Shown: positions 54,518-64,000 of the stretch, piece after piece | How positions within the stretch are numbered: the first letter of the stretch is position 1 | How the letters are laid out: each line of letters opens with the position of its first letter | From: Strongyloides papillosus | Taxonomy: Eukaryota > Nematoda > Chromadorea > Rhabditida > Strongyloididae | NCBI GenBank assembly: GCA_005656395.1 | Contig: SRSI01000068.1 | Location: forward strand, 992,001-1,056,000 | Direction: 5' to 3' | Length of the DNA: 64,000 bases | Notes under the pieces: generated by a model | Told to the model about the DNA's origin: nothing | Database searches by the model: none | Seen by the model: the letters and a program-made list of their open reading frames with translations, nothing else | Program-made: the position numbers and the translations under genes

Positions 54518-54553
54518 TGACGTCAATTGGTGATAAATACAATATCTATAAGA
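54518..54553 (+). promoter_or_regulatory. Compact promoter: CRE, inverted CCAAT, GATA site, TATA box
   Basis: Within 36 bp: TGACGTCA (54518-54525), ATTGG (54526-54530, inverted CCAAT), TGATAA (54531-54536, the site preferred by nematode intestinal GATA factors) and TATAAG (54547-54552). A transcription start ~30 bases on would fall near 54577-54585. The ATG is at 54679, directly after ATTTTTAG, a splice-acceptor-like sequence that may be the end of a 5' UTR intron or a trans-splice site. Confidence 0.55.
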
Positions 54554-54678
54554 GATCATTTTCTTGTAGTTTTGTTTCATTCAAACATTCATTCTCGTGG
54601 CACATCTCGCGTTTGACGGTTATCCAACAAAAAATATTAACTATTTACTTATTGTAATATAATTTTATATATTTTTAG

Positions 54679-55476
54679 ATGATTTTGACGACAATCCTTA
54701 ATTTATTGGTGATTGGAGCTATAACATGTTATGGAGCAGGTAATGATATTAATGTTAAAATTGAAAGGCATTTCCCATGTTCACCAAGTAGTGGACCAAG
54801 CAAAGAAAATACATTAATTAAATTTCCATCATACAAATCACCAGGAGTTAAATTTGAAGAAATAATTAACGCAAACGGTAATAAATGTTTCAAATTATCA
54901 GGTGGCAAAGTTGAAGTATTTGGTAAAGGACTTGATGGTAATAAAAAATATTACGTACATCTTGAGACAAGAATCGGAATTCACGGTAAACCAGAAAGAT
55001 GTGTTAACGCTGATGCTGATGGTTGCGGAGGTATTGGATCATGCGTACATTGTGATATCTGTAAAAATATGGGTGGAGCACTTAAAAACTTTGTTGAAAT
55101 CTTACAAGGTGGACAACCAGCTAAATGTCATTCAGAGGGTCTTCCTAAAGGAAGTTATGATGATTTAAGTTTGAAGGTTTGCCTTCCATCTAAGAAAGAA
55201 CTTTTACCATTCCTTGATGAAAACAGTACTAGAGCACAACAACTTTGGGACCTATTTGTTTCCTCAAGATCTAAATCTGGGGTATGTTTTCATTTTAAAA
55301 GTAAACAATTATTAATAATTTATTCTTTCTAGGAAATTCCATTAGTTGTTGCAGCACGTCTATTCGATAGACCAATAAATAAATTAACAACAAAAGAATT
55401 AAACGATGCTCTTCACGGTAAAAAAATTGGTATGGTTGGATGTCACTGGATATATGCTACAATTTCTCAAAGTTAA
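54679..55476 (+). CDS. Secreted cysteine-rich protein, family not recognised
   Basis: Two exons, 54679-55281 and 55333-55476, around a 51-bp intron; 248 residues. The first ~20 residues form a signal peptide (MILTTILNLLVIGAITCYGAG). The mature part has about 10 cysteines, including a clustered motif CVHCDICKNMGG (~residues 122-133), and a C-terminal GMVGCHWIYATISQ. Lys/Gly-rich, soluble, no membrane span and one NST sequon. Codon use is normal for the window and GC is higher than in neighbouring DNA, consistent with a well-expressed gene. The promoter at 54518 has a GATA site, so intestinal expression is a reasonable guess. I do not recognise the family and assign no function. Confidence 0.85.
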
Positions 55477-56682
55477 AAATTTGATTATCAATTTGATACG
55501 TGTTTTTTTTAGTTTTTTTATTGTTCAAAAGGCTATGTAGATGTATTTAGGAATGAAGATATATATAAAATGAATAAGATACCTCCAAAAAAAAGAAATA
55601 CATTGAACTATCGAGAAAGAGAAAAAACTATTTTTTACATTATCATTTTATCCTTTAAAATTAATTTCATTTTCCTATAATTTGGAATATATAATTCTTA
55701 TACTTTATATTTTTTATTTTATGATTGTACAAAGGCAGGATTATTTGTGAATAAAAATGATTTCCCTTCAAATTCCTTTCTTTATCCATTTTTTACTATT
55801 TGTAAACAAATACTTTTTGGTTGAAAAAATTTTAATTACAAGATTATTTTTGAGTGACAGAGTTAGCCTAATGATACATAAAGCATTTTTTTAAATATTA
55901 AAACACTTAAAGTAATCTACTAACTACTTAAACGGTCCTTACTTTACCAGATATATTTATTTCAATACCACTTTAAAGAAACAATATGATTAAGAAATAA
56001 AGTCTGGGATCCTAAAAATATAATATTATATATAACAGTTTCACTATATACTAATAATAAACTACCTTCAACCTAGTGTGATATAAAAATTATCAACTGG
56101 TTTGGGTAGTTTATATGACAAAGAAAATTTTTTTTGTATCAAAATGTATACTTTAAAAAGTTAGGTCTGTGTTTAACAACTATTTGTATTGCCCTCATAA
56201 ATAGTTTAAAGTCATTTGACAGAATTTAAAATTGTTTCATAATAATTATGTTTATATTTATAGAACACAAACTACTATTATTATTACCCTTTGAAATTCG
56301 TTAATCACCATAAAAGGTTACTAATTTTTAATTTACTTTTAACAAATATTTTAAGTACTTGAATATATGAACCAAATTCTTTACATCTTATAAAACCCCT
56401 TCAAAATGACAATTCAAAGTTTATTTATAATTTTTCATATACAAATACTTAATTTTTTTTTCTATATCGCATATCTTTTACAATTTTCATAATCATCATA
56501 TTTAAAAATTTAATAGAAAATCTATTTTCATTTTAATTAAAAAAAGCGATTATATTACTTGAGAAGAGGTGTTAGAGATTTTTTTAACCAATTCTATTGT
56601 TTAAAATACGAGATATTCCAGAGTTTAAAAACAAAAAAATACTATACTTATTGTTATGTACTAGAAAGTTTAATTTTTTAAC
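55477..56682. other. Intergenic, AT-rich, 1.2 kb
   Basis: No gene or RNA seen. Confidence 0.55.
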
Positions 56683-57066
56683 ATGTTCTACTGTTTTCTA
56701 AAAAAGTTCTTTCTATTAAATATAACTATTATTTATTTACTATTTATTAATACTACTTTTGGTGCTACTATTGAAGGAAATATTTCTAAACGGAGTGCTG
56801 TGAGTATTATTTTTATTATTTAATTATAATGTCTAATTTTTTAGAAAATGGCATTTTCACAATCATCAAATACGGAGGATAACGGTTTCCAGGAGTTTTT
56901 TGAAAATTTAAATCCTATATATCCTATAATAATCGGTGGCTTGATATTAGCAGGATGTATTTTCGAGCTAATTCATGGTACCCGTGCAACACCTCCAAGA
57001 ACAAACTGGGCTCACGTTGCCAGCAAACAACAACCATACTCAGTCAATACAATTAAAAAAGTCTAA
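56683..57066 (+). CDS. Small signal-peptide plus single-TM protein
   Basis: Two exons, 56683-56799 and 56845-57066, around a 45-bp intron (GTGAGT..TTTTTAG); 112 residues. Exon 1 encodes a hydrophobic signal (FFLLNITIIYLLFINTTFGA) and a KRSA junction that could be a basic cleavage site. Exon 2 gives a short acidic segment, one membrane span (PIIIGGLILAGCIFEL, ~residues 64-80) and a ~30-residue polar tail with TPPRTNW. Exon 1 is too short to stand out on its own; the join restores a complete small type I membrane protein. Convergent with the nmgp-1 gene, ~150 bp apart. No family recognised. Confidence 0.7.
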
Positions 57067-57217
57067 TTACATATCAAACGGAAGAAAAAAGAATTTTTTC
57101 AAAAAAGATAATTTTTTTAATTATTATTTATCTAAAACTAAAATTGGTATTTTTTTAAAAAAAAAGGGGTAATATAAAGATAAAATAAAAAATAAAATTT
57201 ATACATAATTTGTCTTT

Positions 57218-58324
57218 TTAATCTTCGACTAATTTCGTCAATAGTTCGTTCTTATTTTGTAATTCTCTTTTGAAATACTTCTTCTTTCCTCTCATTCTAC
57301 TCCATTTATTTGTTAATATCATTAAGCAATGTACAAGACTCATCAACGCTACAAGACAAGATAAGAATGCTATAATGAAATTCCATGACATATTATTTTT
57401 GCCACTACATAATCTTTCTTTTTTCTCACTGCAAAAAGTTAAATCTACTTTCTAAAAATAGATGATTAATAATTATAAATAGTTTTAATCTCTCCCCATT
57501 AATAACTGTGTTGTTTTTTATCCTATATATACCTGTCAAGAACGTCAAATAAAAAGACAAAACAAACTTGTTTTTAGATAGAGATGCAAAAAAATACTAA
57601 AAAAAAGTTGAGTTATCTTAAAAATTCTGACATTAAATATATTAATCTTCTTAACTATATGAGAAAAGATGAACGGTTAGATTTTGTTAATATTAGTGAT
57701 AAAGGAGAAAAAAAGATGTAAATTAAGAACTAGTTAATTAGGAGAGAGACAATACTGTTTTGAAATTTGAACATTAAAAAAATACCTTGTTAGTAATTTT
57801 TTCAACTATTACTGGTAGAAAGACTGAAAAATCAAAACATCTTGTATCAACTAATCCACAGAAAATGTATGTTGTTGATATAAAAATAAAGTAGAAACCT
57901 AATGCTATTGCTGTTAGTGAAAACAGTATGGCCCAGATGAATATTGTAAAATACATGAGGTATATTAATGGACCAGTGAAGAATGTTGAGGAGAAAAATC
58001 TTACTACTCTGGAGTGACTTTTATCGTACTGACTCATTTTGATCGTTGATATAATTGATGATATTAAAAAAATTATTAAAACCGCAATTAAAAATGTTGT
58101 TGATATGAAGACAATAAAACGTATTGGTGAAGTCCCAATACTCAAGAAAGCATTTATCTTGAAAAAAAAAATTTATATTTTTCATTATAAAATTTTTAAA
58201 GTACCTGTTTCTCAAAGCCATCAATTGCTAGTCCCATTGTCGTTCCATAAATAATTGCTGATATTAATGCTATTACACCAGATAATATTGTTAAAAAAGG
58301 AAATTTCAGACATTTTGAACACAT
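57218..58324 (-). CDS. nmgp-1: PLP/M6-family four-TM membrane protein
   Basis: Three exons on the minus strand: 58205-58324, 57786-58157, 57218-57451; introns 47 and 334 bp; 241 residues. Four membrane spans. The N-terminus MCSKCLKFPFLT has two cysteines suited to palmitoylation, as in PLP/DM20 and M6. The second extracellular loop carries four cysteines (FCGLVDTRCFDF and FCSEKKERLC), matching the two-disulfide loop of the family. The last span and tail (NFIIAFLSCLVALMSLVHC, LTNKWSRMRGKKK) align with the GPM6A/M6 end (VHYLM..SANWAYVKD). In animals these proteins act at neuronal and glial membranes in process growth; C. elegans has one member, nmgp-1. The middle is shorter than in vertebrate M6. 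Confidence 0.82.
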
Positions 58325-59285
58325 AACTTAGTTAGATGTCAATTAACTCTGTAGTGTTAATTGGAATATTGAAAGCTTTGTAACTATCGATAGACATGTG
58401 ATATTGTTTTATCAAAACAAGTTTTAACCCCCTAGTCAAGGGTAAAAGGTTATCAACAAGACACTCCTAAAAAGATTTAAAAAATATTGGTGAGATGTCT
58501 TGGTAGACGAAAACTTTTATCTACTATTGTTTTAATTTCATCCTGTAAATTATTATTGGGTTTCCTACTCATTTTTTGTATTTATTTTTAGTTATTATTA
58601 ACATCTCAATCCTTTTTATTAAGACAAAGATCATAAAGTCAAGCCTTTTGGTTTACACATATTTTTAGTAATATTTATCAAGGATATTTATCATCTTTTA
58701 CTACTATTACTATAAATTTAACGTCAACATTCCTTTAATAAACTCACTTTTTAAGATACTACGTGACAATTGAATATTATTAATAAATTTAATAAATTAT
58801 TATATACAAGTATAGTATTTCTAAATATAATTTGACCTTATCGATTATGATAACTTTATATAAAAATTAATTAAAAGTAATTTTTCTTTTATTTTTGGTC
58901 ATTGTTAATTTACACTATGACACATGTACTTTTAAAAATATTAATAATAAGGATTCAAAAACCATTATATTATATGAAATTAAATAGGAACGGAATTATA
59001 AAAGAAAAAAAATTGCTTTCTCTTTATAATAATTATTTTTTATTCTGATGTGACACTTTTTGGCTACTAGAAAACTTTATACAAAGATAGTCATTTACAT
59101 AGAATTATTATTTTTACAAATCCTTTTTAACCAATAATCTTCTATGTCTATATTTAGAAATATTGAAAAAAATGATGTTATACCAAAGTTTTTTATTAAT
59201 CTTTGTTATATTACATTTTCCTCATTTAAGATAACAGTATAGAAATTTTCTATTTAACTTAAAGCCTTTGATTATAAATGAATCT
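58325..59285. other. Intergenic, AT-rich
   Basis: Upstream region of the nmgp-1 gene up to the foldback element. No feature seen. Confidence 0.55.
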
Positions 59286-60941
59286 CTACACGCGATTTAC
59301 TATCCCTGATTCAATAAACTTAAAGTAACAAATATGCTAAAGTTCTAATTTATTTAGTAAATTAGGCACCAAAAAGTAAAAAATAGTTTATCTTTTAAAA
59401 AATTAATATATTAATATGTTTAATAACTTTAAACAGTTAATTAAATTTAACTTCTGAATAAACTAATAGTTTTAAATAATCGAAAAATAAGGAAACTCAA
59501 TAATATCAATTATATTTATACTTATGACTTTTTTAAATACTATGTTGTTTATCTATTAATATAATTTTTTTTCTTGTAATTATATACTATCACTTTTTTA
59601 TATTGTTATTATTATAATAGTTTTAATAGTTTTAGTAGTTCAATCTGATTAATTTGACTAAAATTTCATACAACGAATGTTTGTAATAGTGTCAACTGTT
59701 TACAAAATTTAATATATGTAAAATGCTGTAGAGTATGTATATTGACAACATAAATGATTGAACACTTTGCAAAATTAAATAAAAGTATATTGAAACGTTA
59801 ATTTATTAGTTGATATGATACGTAAGAATTTTAAATACAAATATATGAAGTCTTGAATTTCTAATGAATAAATATTTTGTAGTGAAAATAAGTATTATTT
59901 TATAAGTTCAAATGGTGTGTCCATAACAAAAAAAAAATAAGAAAATTAATTTTTTCTATATCATAACTCTTTTTAAACTTAGCTCATTTTTTTGTTAATA
60001 GTTAATAGATCTATTTTTTGACTTAGTGCTGAAAACGGGTACCAAAACGTTTCAGTTACTATAGATCAAATCATTTTCAAATAACATCTCTTTTTGAAAT
60101 AATTTTTTTAGGTTTGTTTCAAATAATATTTTGAAAGTTAACAAAATAAAGTAAATAATGGCTCATTTGAAAATCTTAACGCCAGAATAAGAGGGTAAAT
60201 TAATATCACTAAGGTTAATTGATAATTACCCCAATTAAGAATCAAAGAGTGGTGAATATTTTTATTAAAAAAATCAAAGTAGAATATGTTAAAATGTTAA
60301 ACAAAGGCATGAAGACGCAAAGCCTTCACTGATTTAATAAAAATTATAAATAATCAAAATTTCTAAGATATTGTTGCTTTTAGCACTTCATATATAAATT
60401 TCTACGTTCCATATTAATTAATAAATTAACATTTCAATGTATTCATATTTTAATTTTGTAGAGTCTTCAATCATTTATGTTGTTAATATACATACTCTAT
60501 AGCATTTTACATATATTAAATTTTGTAAACAGTTGACACTATTACAAACATTCGTTGTATGAAATTTTAGTCAAATTAATCAAATTGAACAAAATGAGCG
60601 ACTGAACTATTAATATAATGACAATATAAAAAAGTGATAGTATATAATTACAAGAAAAAAAATTATATTAATAGATAAACAACATAGTATTTAAAAAAGT
60701 CATAAGTATAAATATAATTGATATTATTGAGTTTCCTTATTTTTCGACTATTTTAAAAATGTTAATTTTTTAGAAGTTAAAGTCAATTAAATGTTTAAAG
60801 TTATTAAAAATATTCATAAATTAATTTTTTTAAATGTAAACTATTTTTTACTTTTTGGTGCCTGATTTACTAAATAAATTAAAACTCTAGCATATTTGTT
60901 ACTTTAAGTTTATTGAATCAGGGATAGTAAATCGCGTGTAG
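59286..60941. mobile_element. Foldback/MITE-like element with ~560-bp terminal inverted repeats
   Basis: The left arm (59286 to ~59851) and right arm (~60385 to 60941) are inverted copies. Both outer ends read CTACACGCGATTTACTATCC inward. Identity is high in the outer ~480 bp and lower toward the interior (the match continues through ATATATGAAGT at 59841-59851 and its complement at 60385-60395). The ~530-bp centre has no open frame of note. No transposase is present, so it would be non-autonomous. I could not find a convincing target-site duplication: flanks are AATGAATCT on the left and GAAAGAATT on the right. A local inverted duplication is the alternative. It ends 168 bp beyond the stop of the GPCR gene. 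Confidence 0.6.
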
Positions 60942-61108
60942 GAAAGAATTGCATTCTCCATAAAAAGCATGTAATTACAAAAAAATAATTTAATGCAGTA
61001 TAAACAAAGAAATTTTGTAATCAAAAAAACTATTTATTTTCTAAAAATAAAAACAATACACGTTTTAAAATAATAGGTACATCAGAGGAGAAGTAATAAA
61101 ATTGAATT

Positions 61109-62753
61109 TTACAAAAAAACCTCATTTGAATTGAAACTATCTTTGTTATTAGAAGATATACTGTGATAACTTTCATCCTTCATATTATCTTTAATACTTT
61201 TACAATCAAATAAATTAGATGAATCTATGTTTATTGATGTTGGTGAGTTATTTTTGGATAACTCAAAAAAACCATCCTCAATATATTCATTGCCATCAAC
61301 AAATATTGGAGAGGTAGTTAATGAGTCCTCATCTGACATCACATTACTGTGATCCTTTTTATCCATTGGTCTCAGGACCCACATCTCACCCATACCAATA
61401 AAAATATTGCTACCCTTATATTGACTATGAATAATTCTCTTCAAAAATCCTGGTTTCTTTTTAACCATCAACATTCTATCATACTCTTTTGGATGAAACA
61501 TCTTATGAAGATAATTAACAAATTCAACCCTCATCTCTGGCATACAAATAACATATATCGGTAGCCTAAGAACACCAGCTAAAACAGTGAAAATTGAAAT
61601 TAAATCAACTGTTACTGTGTAGAAAGAGAGATACTCAAGTTGGAGTAATTCAATATCAATATACTCCCATAAAGTCAAAATGACATTAAGAAAATTAGAT
61701 AAGATATATGATAATGACACAAATAAAAGAGTTTTTGTTGCTGCTCTAACTCTAATTTTTCTTTGATATTCATAACTTAACTTTGGATTATTAGTTTGTT
61801 TTCCCATAACTGTTGTCATGAATGATGTATCAATAGGAAATGTATTAGTTATTGTTGTTGGGTATTGGTGTAGTATATAAACTACACGCGCATTAATAAT
61901 TAGCAAAAAAAAGAATGGTGCAAGTATTGTAAAAATATTCCTGAATATTAATCTCCAAAATAAGGCATAGTAGTAGGATAATGCTAATGAAGATGAATTT
62001 AATTCATACTCTGCCATTGTATTAATACATCTTGGTATAAATTTTATCTAAATAATAATATTTATTTATTTGTGTGTATGAATGCTTACATCAAATTCAA
62101 ATGCCAAGCTTATTTTCGTTAACATTCCTAATATTACGGAACACGCTGCAATATTTTTCCTATATTTACTGAGAAATCTAACCATTTTAGTATTTGATGC
62201 TGTAATGCAATACCTTTCCCAACTTGCAGCAACTATAAGGAATGTCGTACTTGTCATAGCGATATGTGATACAGTAATCATTGGTATCATGTAAGCATAC
62301 CAAGCTCTTAGAAGAAATACAGATTGAATATAATCAAGATATAGTGATAATGACATCAGTGGTATATAAGCCATACCAATTAATATATCAAATAACGCCA
62401 ATAATAGAAGGTATAATACATATGAGTTCCTGTATTTTCTTCTGTAAAATAATTGTTTTTTAAAGATAAAACGGATATAAAACTTACTTTCTTGCTAACA
62501 TAGTAAAGAGGAAGGCATTTTCAATAATACAAATAATAGCTAACGTTGTACCTGCTACGGTAACTAACCAGAATCTCTCCTCAACGTAGACAGGAGGATT
62601 GAATGCACATTCATGAGGTGGATTGGAGTTAATTGAGTAATTATATCCTATTTCTATATTATTGTTAATAAATTCTTGATTATATAAATTTGCATTATTA
62701 TTATTTTTGCTTATACTGCTATTCTCCCCTTCATTACCAATAAATTCATCCAT
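61109..62753 (-). CDS. Rhodopsin-like GPCR, nematode peptide-receptor type
   Basis: Three exons on the minus strand: 62488-62753, 62090-62441, 61109-62047; introns 46 and 42 bp; 518 residues. The ~60-residue N-terminus has NSS and NYS glycosylation sites. Seven spans are visible: TM1 WLVTVAGTTLAIICIIENAF, TM2 at YVLYLLLLALFDILIG, TM3 to ASWERYC (the E/DRY motif), TM4 IAACSVILGMLTKISLAF, TM5 with LAPFFFLLIINARVVYIL, TM6 TLLFVSLSYILSNFLNVIL, TM7 LISIFTVLAGVLRLPIYVIC. TM7 has LPIY where most class A receptors have NPxxY. The long Ser/Asn/Asp-rich C-tail (~150 residues) is likely phosphorylated. The style fits nematode FMRFamide-peptide receptors (frpr/egl-6-like), but ligand and exact family are inference. 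Confidence 0.85.
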
Positions 62754-64000
62754 ATTGAGATATATATATATATTTACAAATATAAACTATAAAGGACAAA
62801 ATAATATAAGTTTTTTAGTATATCATTACTAGAATTCCAATAGACTATGAAACTATCTTTTGATGTAACTGTGTCTTTAAAGTACACAAGTAATTTGGTG
62901 CTAATTTTAATTCGATTCAGAGGAGAATCTTTATAATATAAAGAAGAAAAAAAATTAAGGGGAAATAAATTATGTAATGAATTGTTTCGAATATATATAA
63001 AAATATATATATATTATAAATATGTATATAAAGGAGGAGAAAGAAAAAAATTATGTTTTTTTTGTTAAAGAAAATCAAATGATGGCATATAAATAATTAG
63101 GTGGAGTTTTAAAGTGTAAATTAAGAAACAAATTAGGTATTTATTTATTACAATAAATTTAGTTTAAGGTTAAATTGTTTATCCACAAAAATATTTATCC
63201 TTTAAATTATGATAAAACTGAAATATGGAAATAAAAAGTTCTGAAATAAAATATATTTATCTAATCTCCTTAAATAGATACTTTTTATCAATGGTTTGGC
63301 TAGGTTTTTTTTTCCTCCAATTTCGCTTGATGTAATTAACGTTAGAGAGAGTATAACAAAAGAAATATAAATGGTGGAATTGTTTATTTATCAATTATTT
63401 TATTTAGATATATTAAGAAAAAATTCTTTACTACGCATGTATATATGATATTATGCCTAGAAATTTCCTTATTTATTAAAAGGTAATAATGGAATGACAT
63501 GTAGTATTTTAAAATGATGGCATATTATTAGATTTTAAGAGGTTTATGTGAATATAAATAATATTATAATACATTAAGAGGTGATATTTTTTGAGGAACA
63601 TTTACATTAATATGTTTTGTTATAGGCAGCTATAAATTAGGAAGGCGTTTAGCAAGTAAATGCGATAAAGAAGATTTATGCGTAGAAAAAAATAGTAATT
63701 AACAATTGTCTATCGTAGTTCCTCATTCTATATATGTTTATGTCTTGTTTTTATAAAAAATATCTTTAAACTAATAATCTATTCTTGGATTATTTAATTT
63801 TAATTAATTTTGTAGTTAACTTTTCTTTGTAATCTTACAATCTTTCTAGGTAACTTAAATAAAAAAAATAATCTCATAAATAATTTTAAAATTTATTTTC
63901 TAAGAAAAGAAATTTTTTTCTATAATTGCTGAATTGATAAAAAAAGTGCACATGCTTCAAAAATAAAAAGTTAGAATGTCTAAAAAAATGTTAAAGAAAT
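62754..64000. other. Upstream region of the GPCR gene, AT-rich
   Basis: Begins with an (AT)n run at 62760-62773 directly before the ATG side of the GPCR and another TA-rich stretch near 62991-63020. No gene seen to the window end. Confidence 0.55.

Larger units (their letters stand above)
51799..54678. other. Intergenic between divergent genes, 2.9 kb
   Basis: Separates the minus-strand transporter from the plus-strand secreted-protein gene. Contains two perfect TGACGTCA sites, listed separately. Open frames at 52681 and 53682 are hydrophobic and low-complexity and are not called. Confidence 0.55.

Noticed and set aside
58039..58254. 71-codon plus-strand frame
   Set aside because: Antisense to the nmgp-1 exons and intron.
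59286..60941. Tc1/mariner element
   Set aside because: Ends do not start with CAGT-like termini or lie between TA dinucleotides, and there is no transposase frame.

Overview
The window is very AT-rich DNA of a parasitic-type nematode, most likely clade IV close to Strongyloides. The reasons are tiny introns (mostly 39-65 bp, GT..AG), compact exons, nematode gene types (nmgp-1/M6, SoxB, syntenin, a many-copy amidated neuropeptide precursor) and very low GC outside the exons. Species is an inference from style, not from a marker. Introns and exon joins given here were worked out by hand from splice signals, reading phase and family alignment.

Region 1 (1-14.2 kb) is a fast-evolving, accessory-looking block. 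It holds the 3' end of a type I membrane protein gene, a complete tandem paralogue of it, an SH2-tyrosine kinase, and a receptor tyrosine phosphatase, all on the + strand. The kinase sits inside a 1.46-kb inverted duplication (arms 4323-5785 and 8817-10277). Each arm carries a tRNA-Glu(TTC) gene and the same last ~48 codons of the kinase, so flipping the 3-kb spacer would rebuild the same kinase on the other strand. The kinase SH2 domain lacks the FLVR arginine, and the phosphatase has a degenerate first and an intact second catalytic domain, the reverse of the usual tandem RPTP.

Region 2 (14-36 kb) has the beta subunit of geranylgeranyltransferase I, then an 11-kb gene desert, the intronless SoxB gene (sox-2) and another ~4 kb without genes, as expected for a developmental regulator with large control regions.

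Region 3 (35-52 kb, all - strand) has a neuropeptide precursor with 15 amidated repeats, syntenin (two PDZ domains), a paired-domain (Pax-like) transcription factor without homeodomain, and an SLC22-like transporter, separated by 1.4-5 kb of AT-rich DNA.

Region 4 (52-64 kb) has a secreted cysteine-rich protein of unknown family with a compact CRE/CCAAT/GATA/TATA promoter, a small signal-peptide plus transmembrane protein, a PLP/M6-family four-TM protein (nmgp-1), a ~1.66-kb foldback element with ~560-bp terminal inverted repeats, and a rhodopsin-like peptide-receptor-type GPCR. Several genes fit neuronal signalling (neuropeptide precursor, GPCR, M6 protein, SoxB). I saw no CRISPR, rRNA or prokaryotic features.
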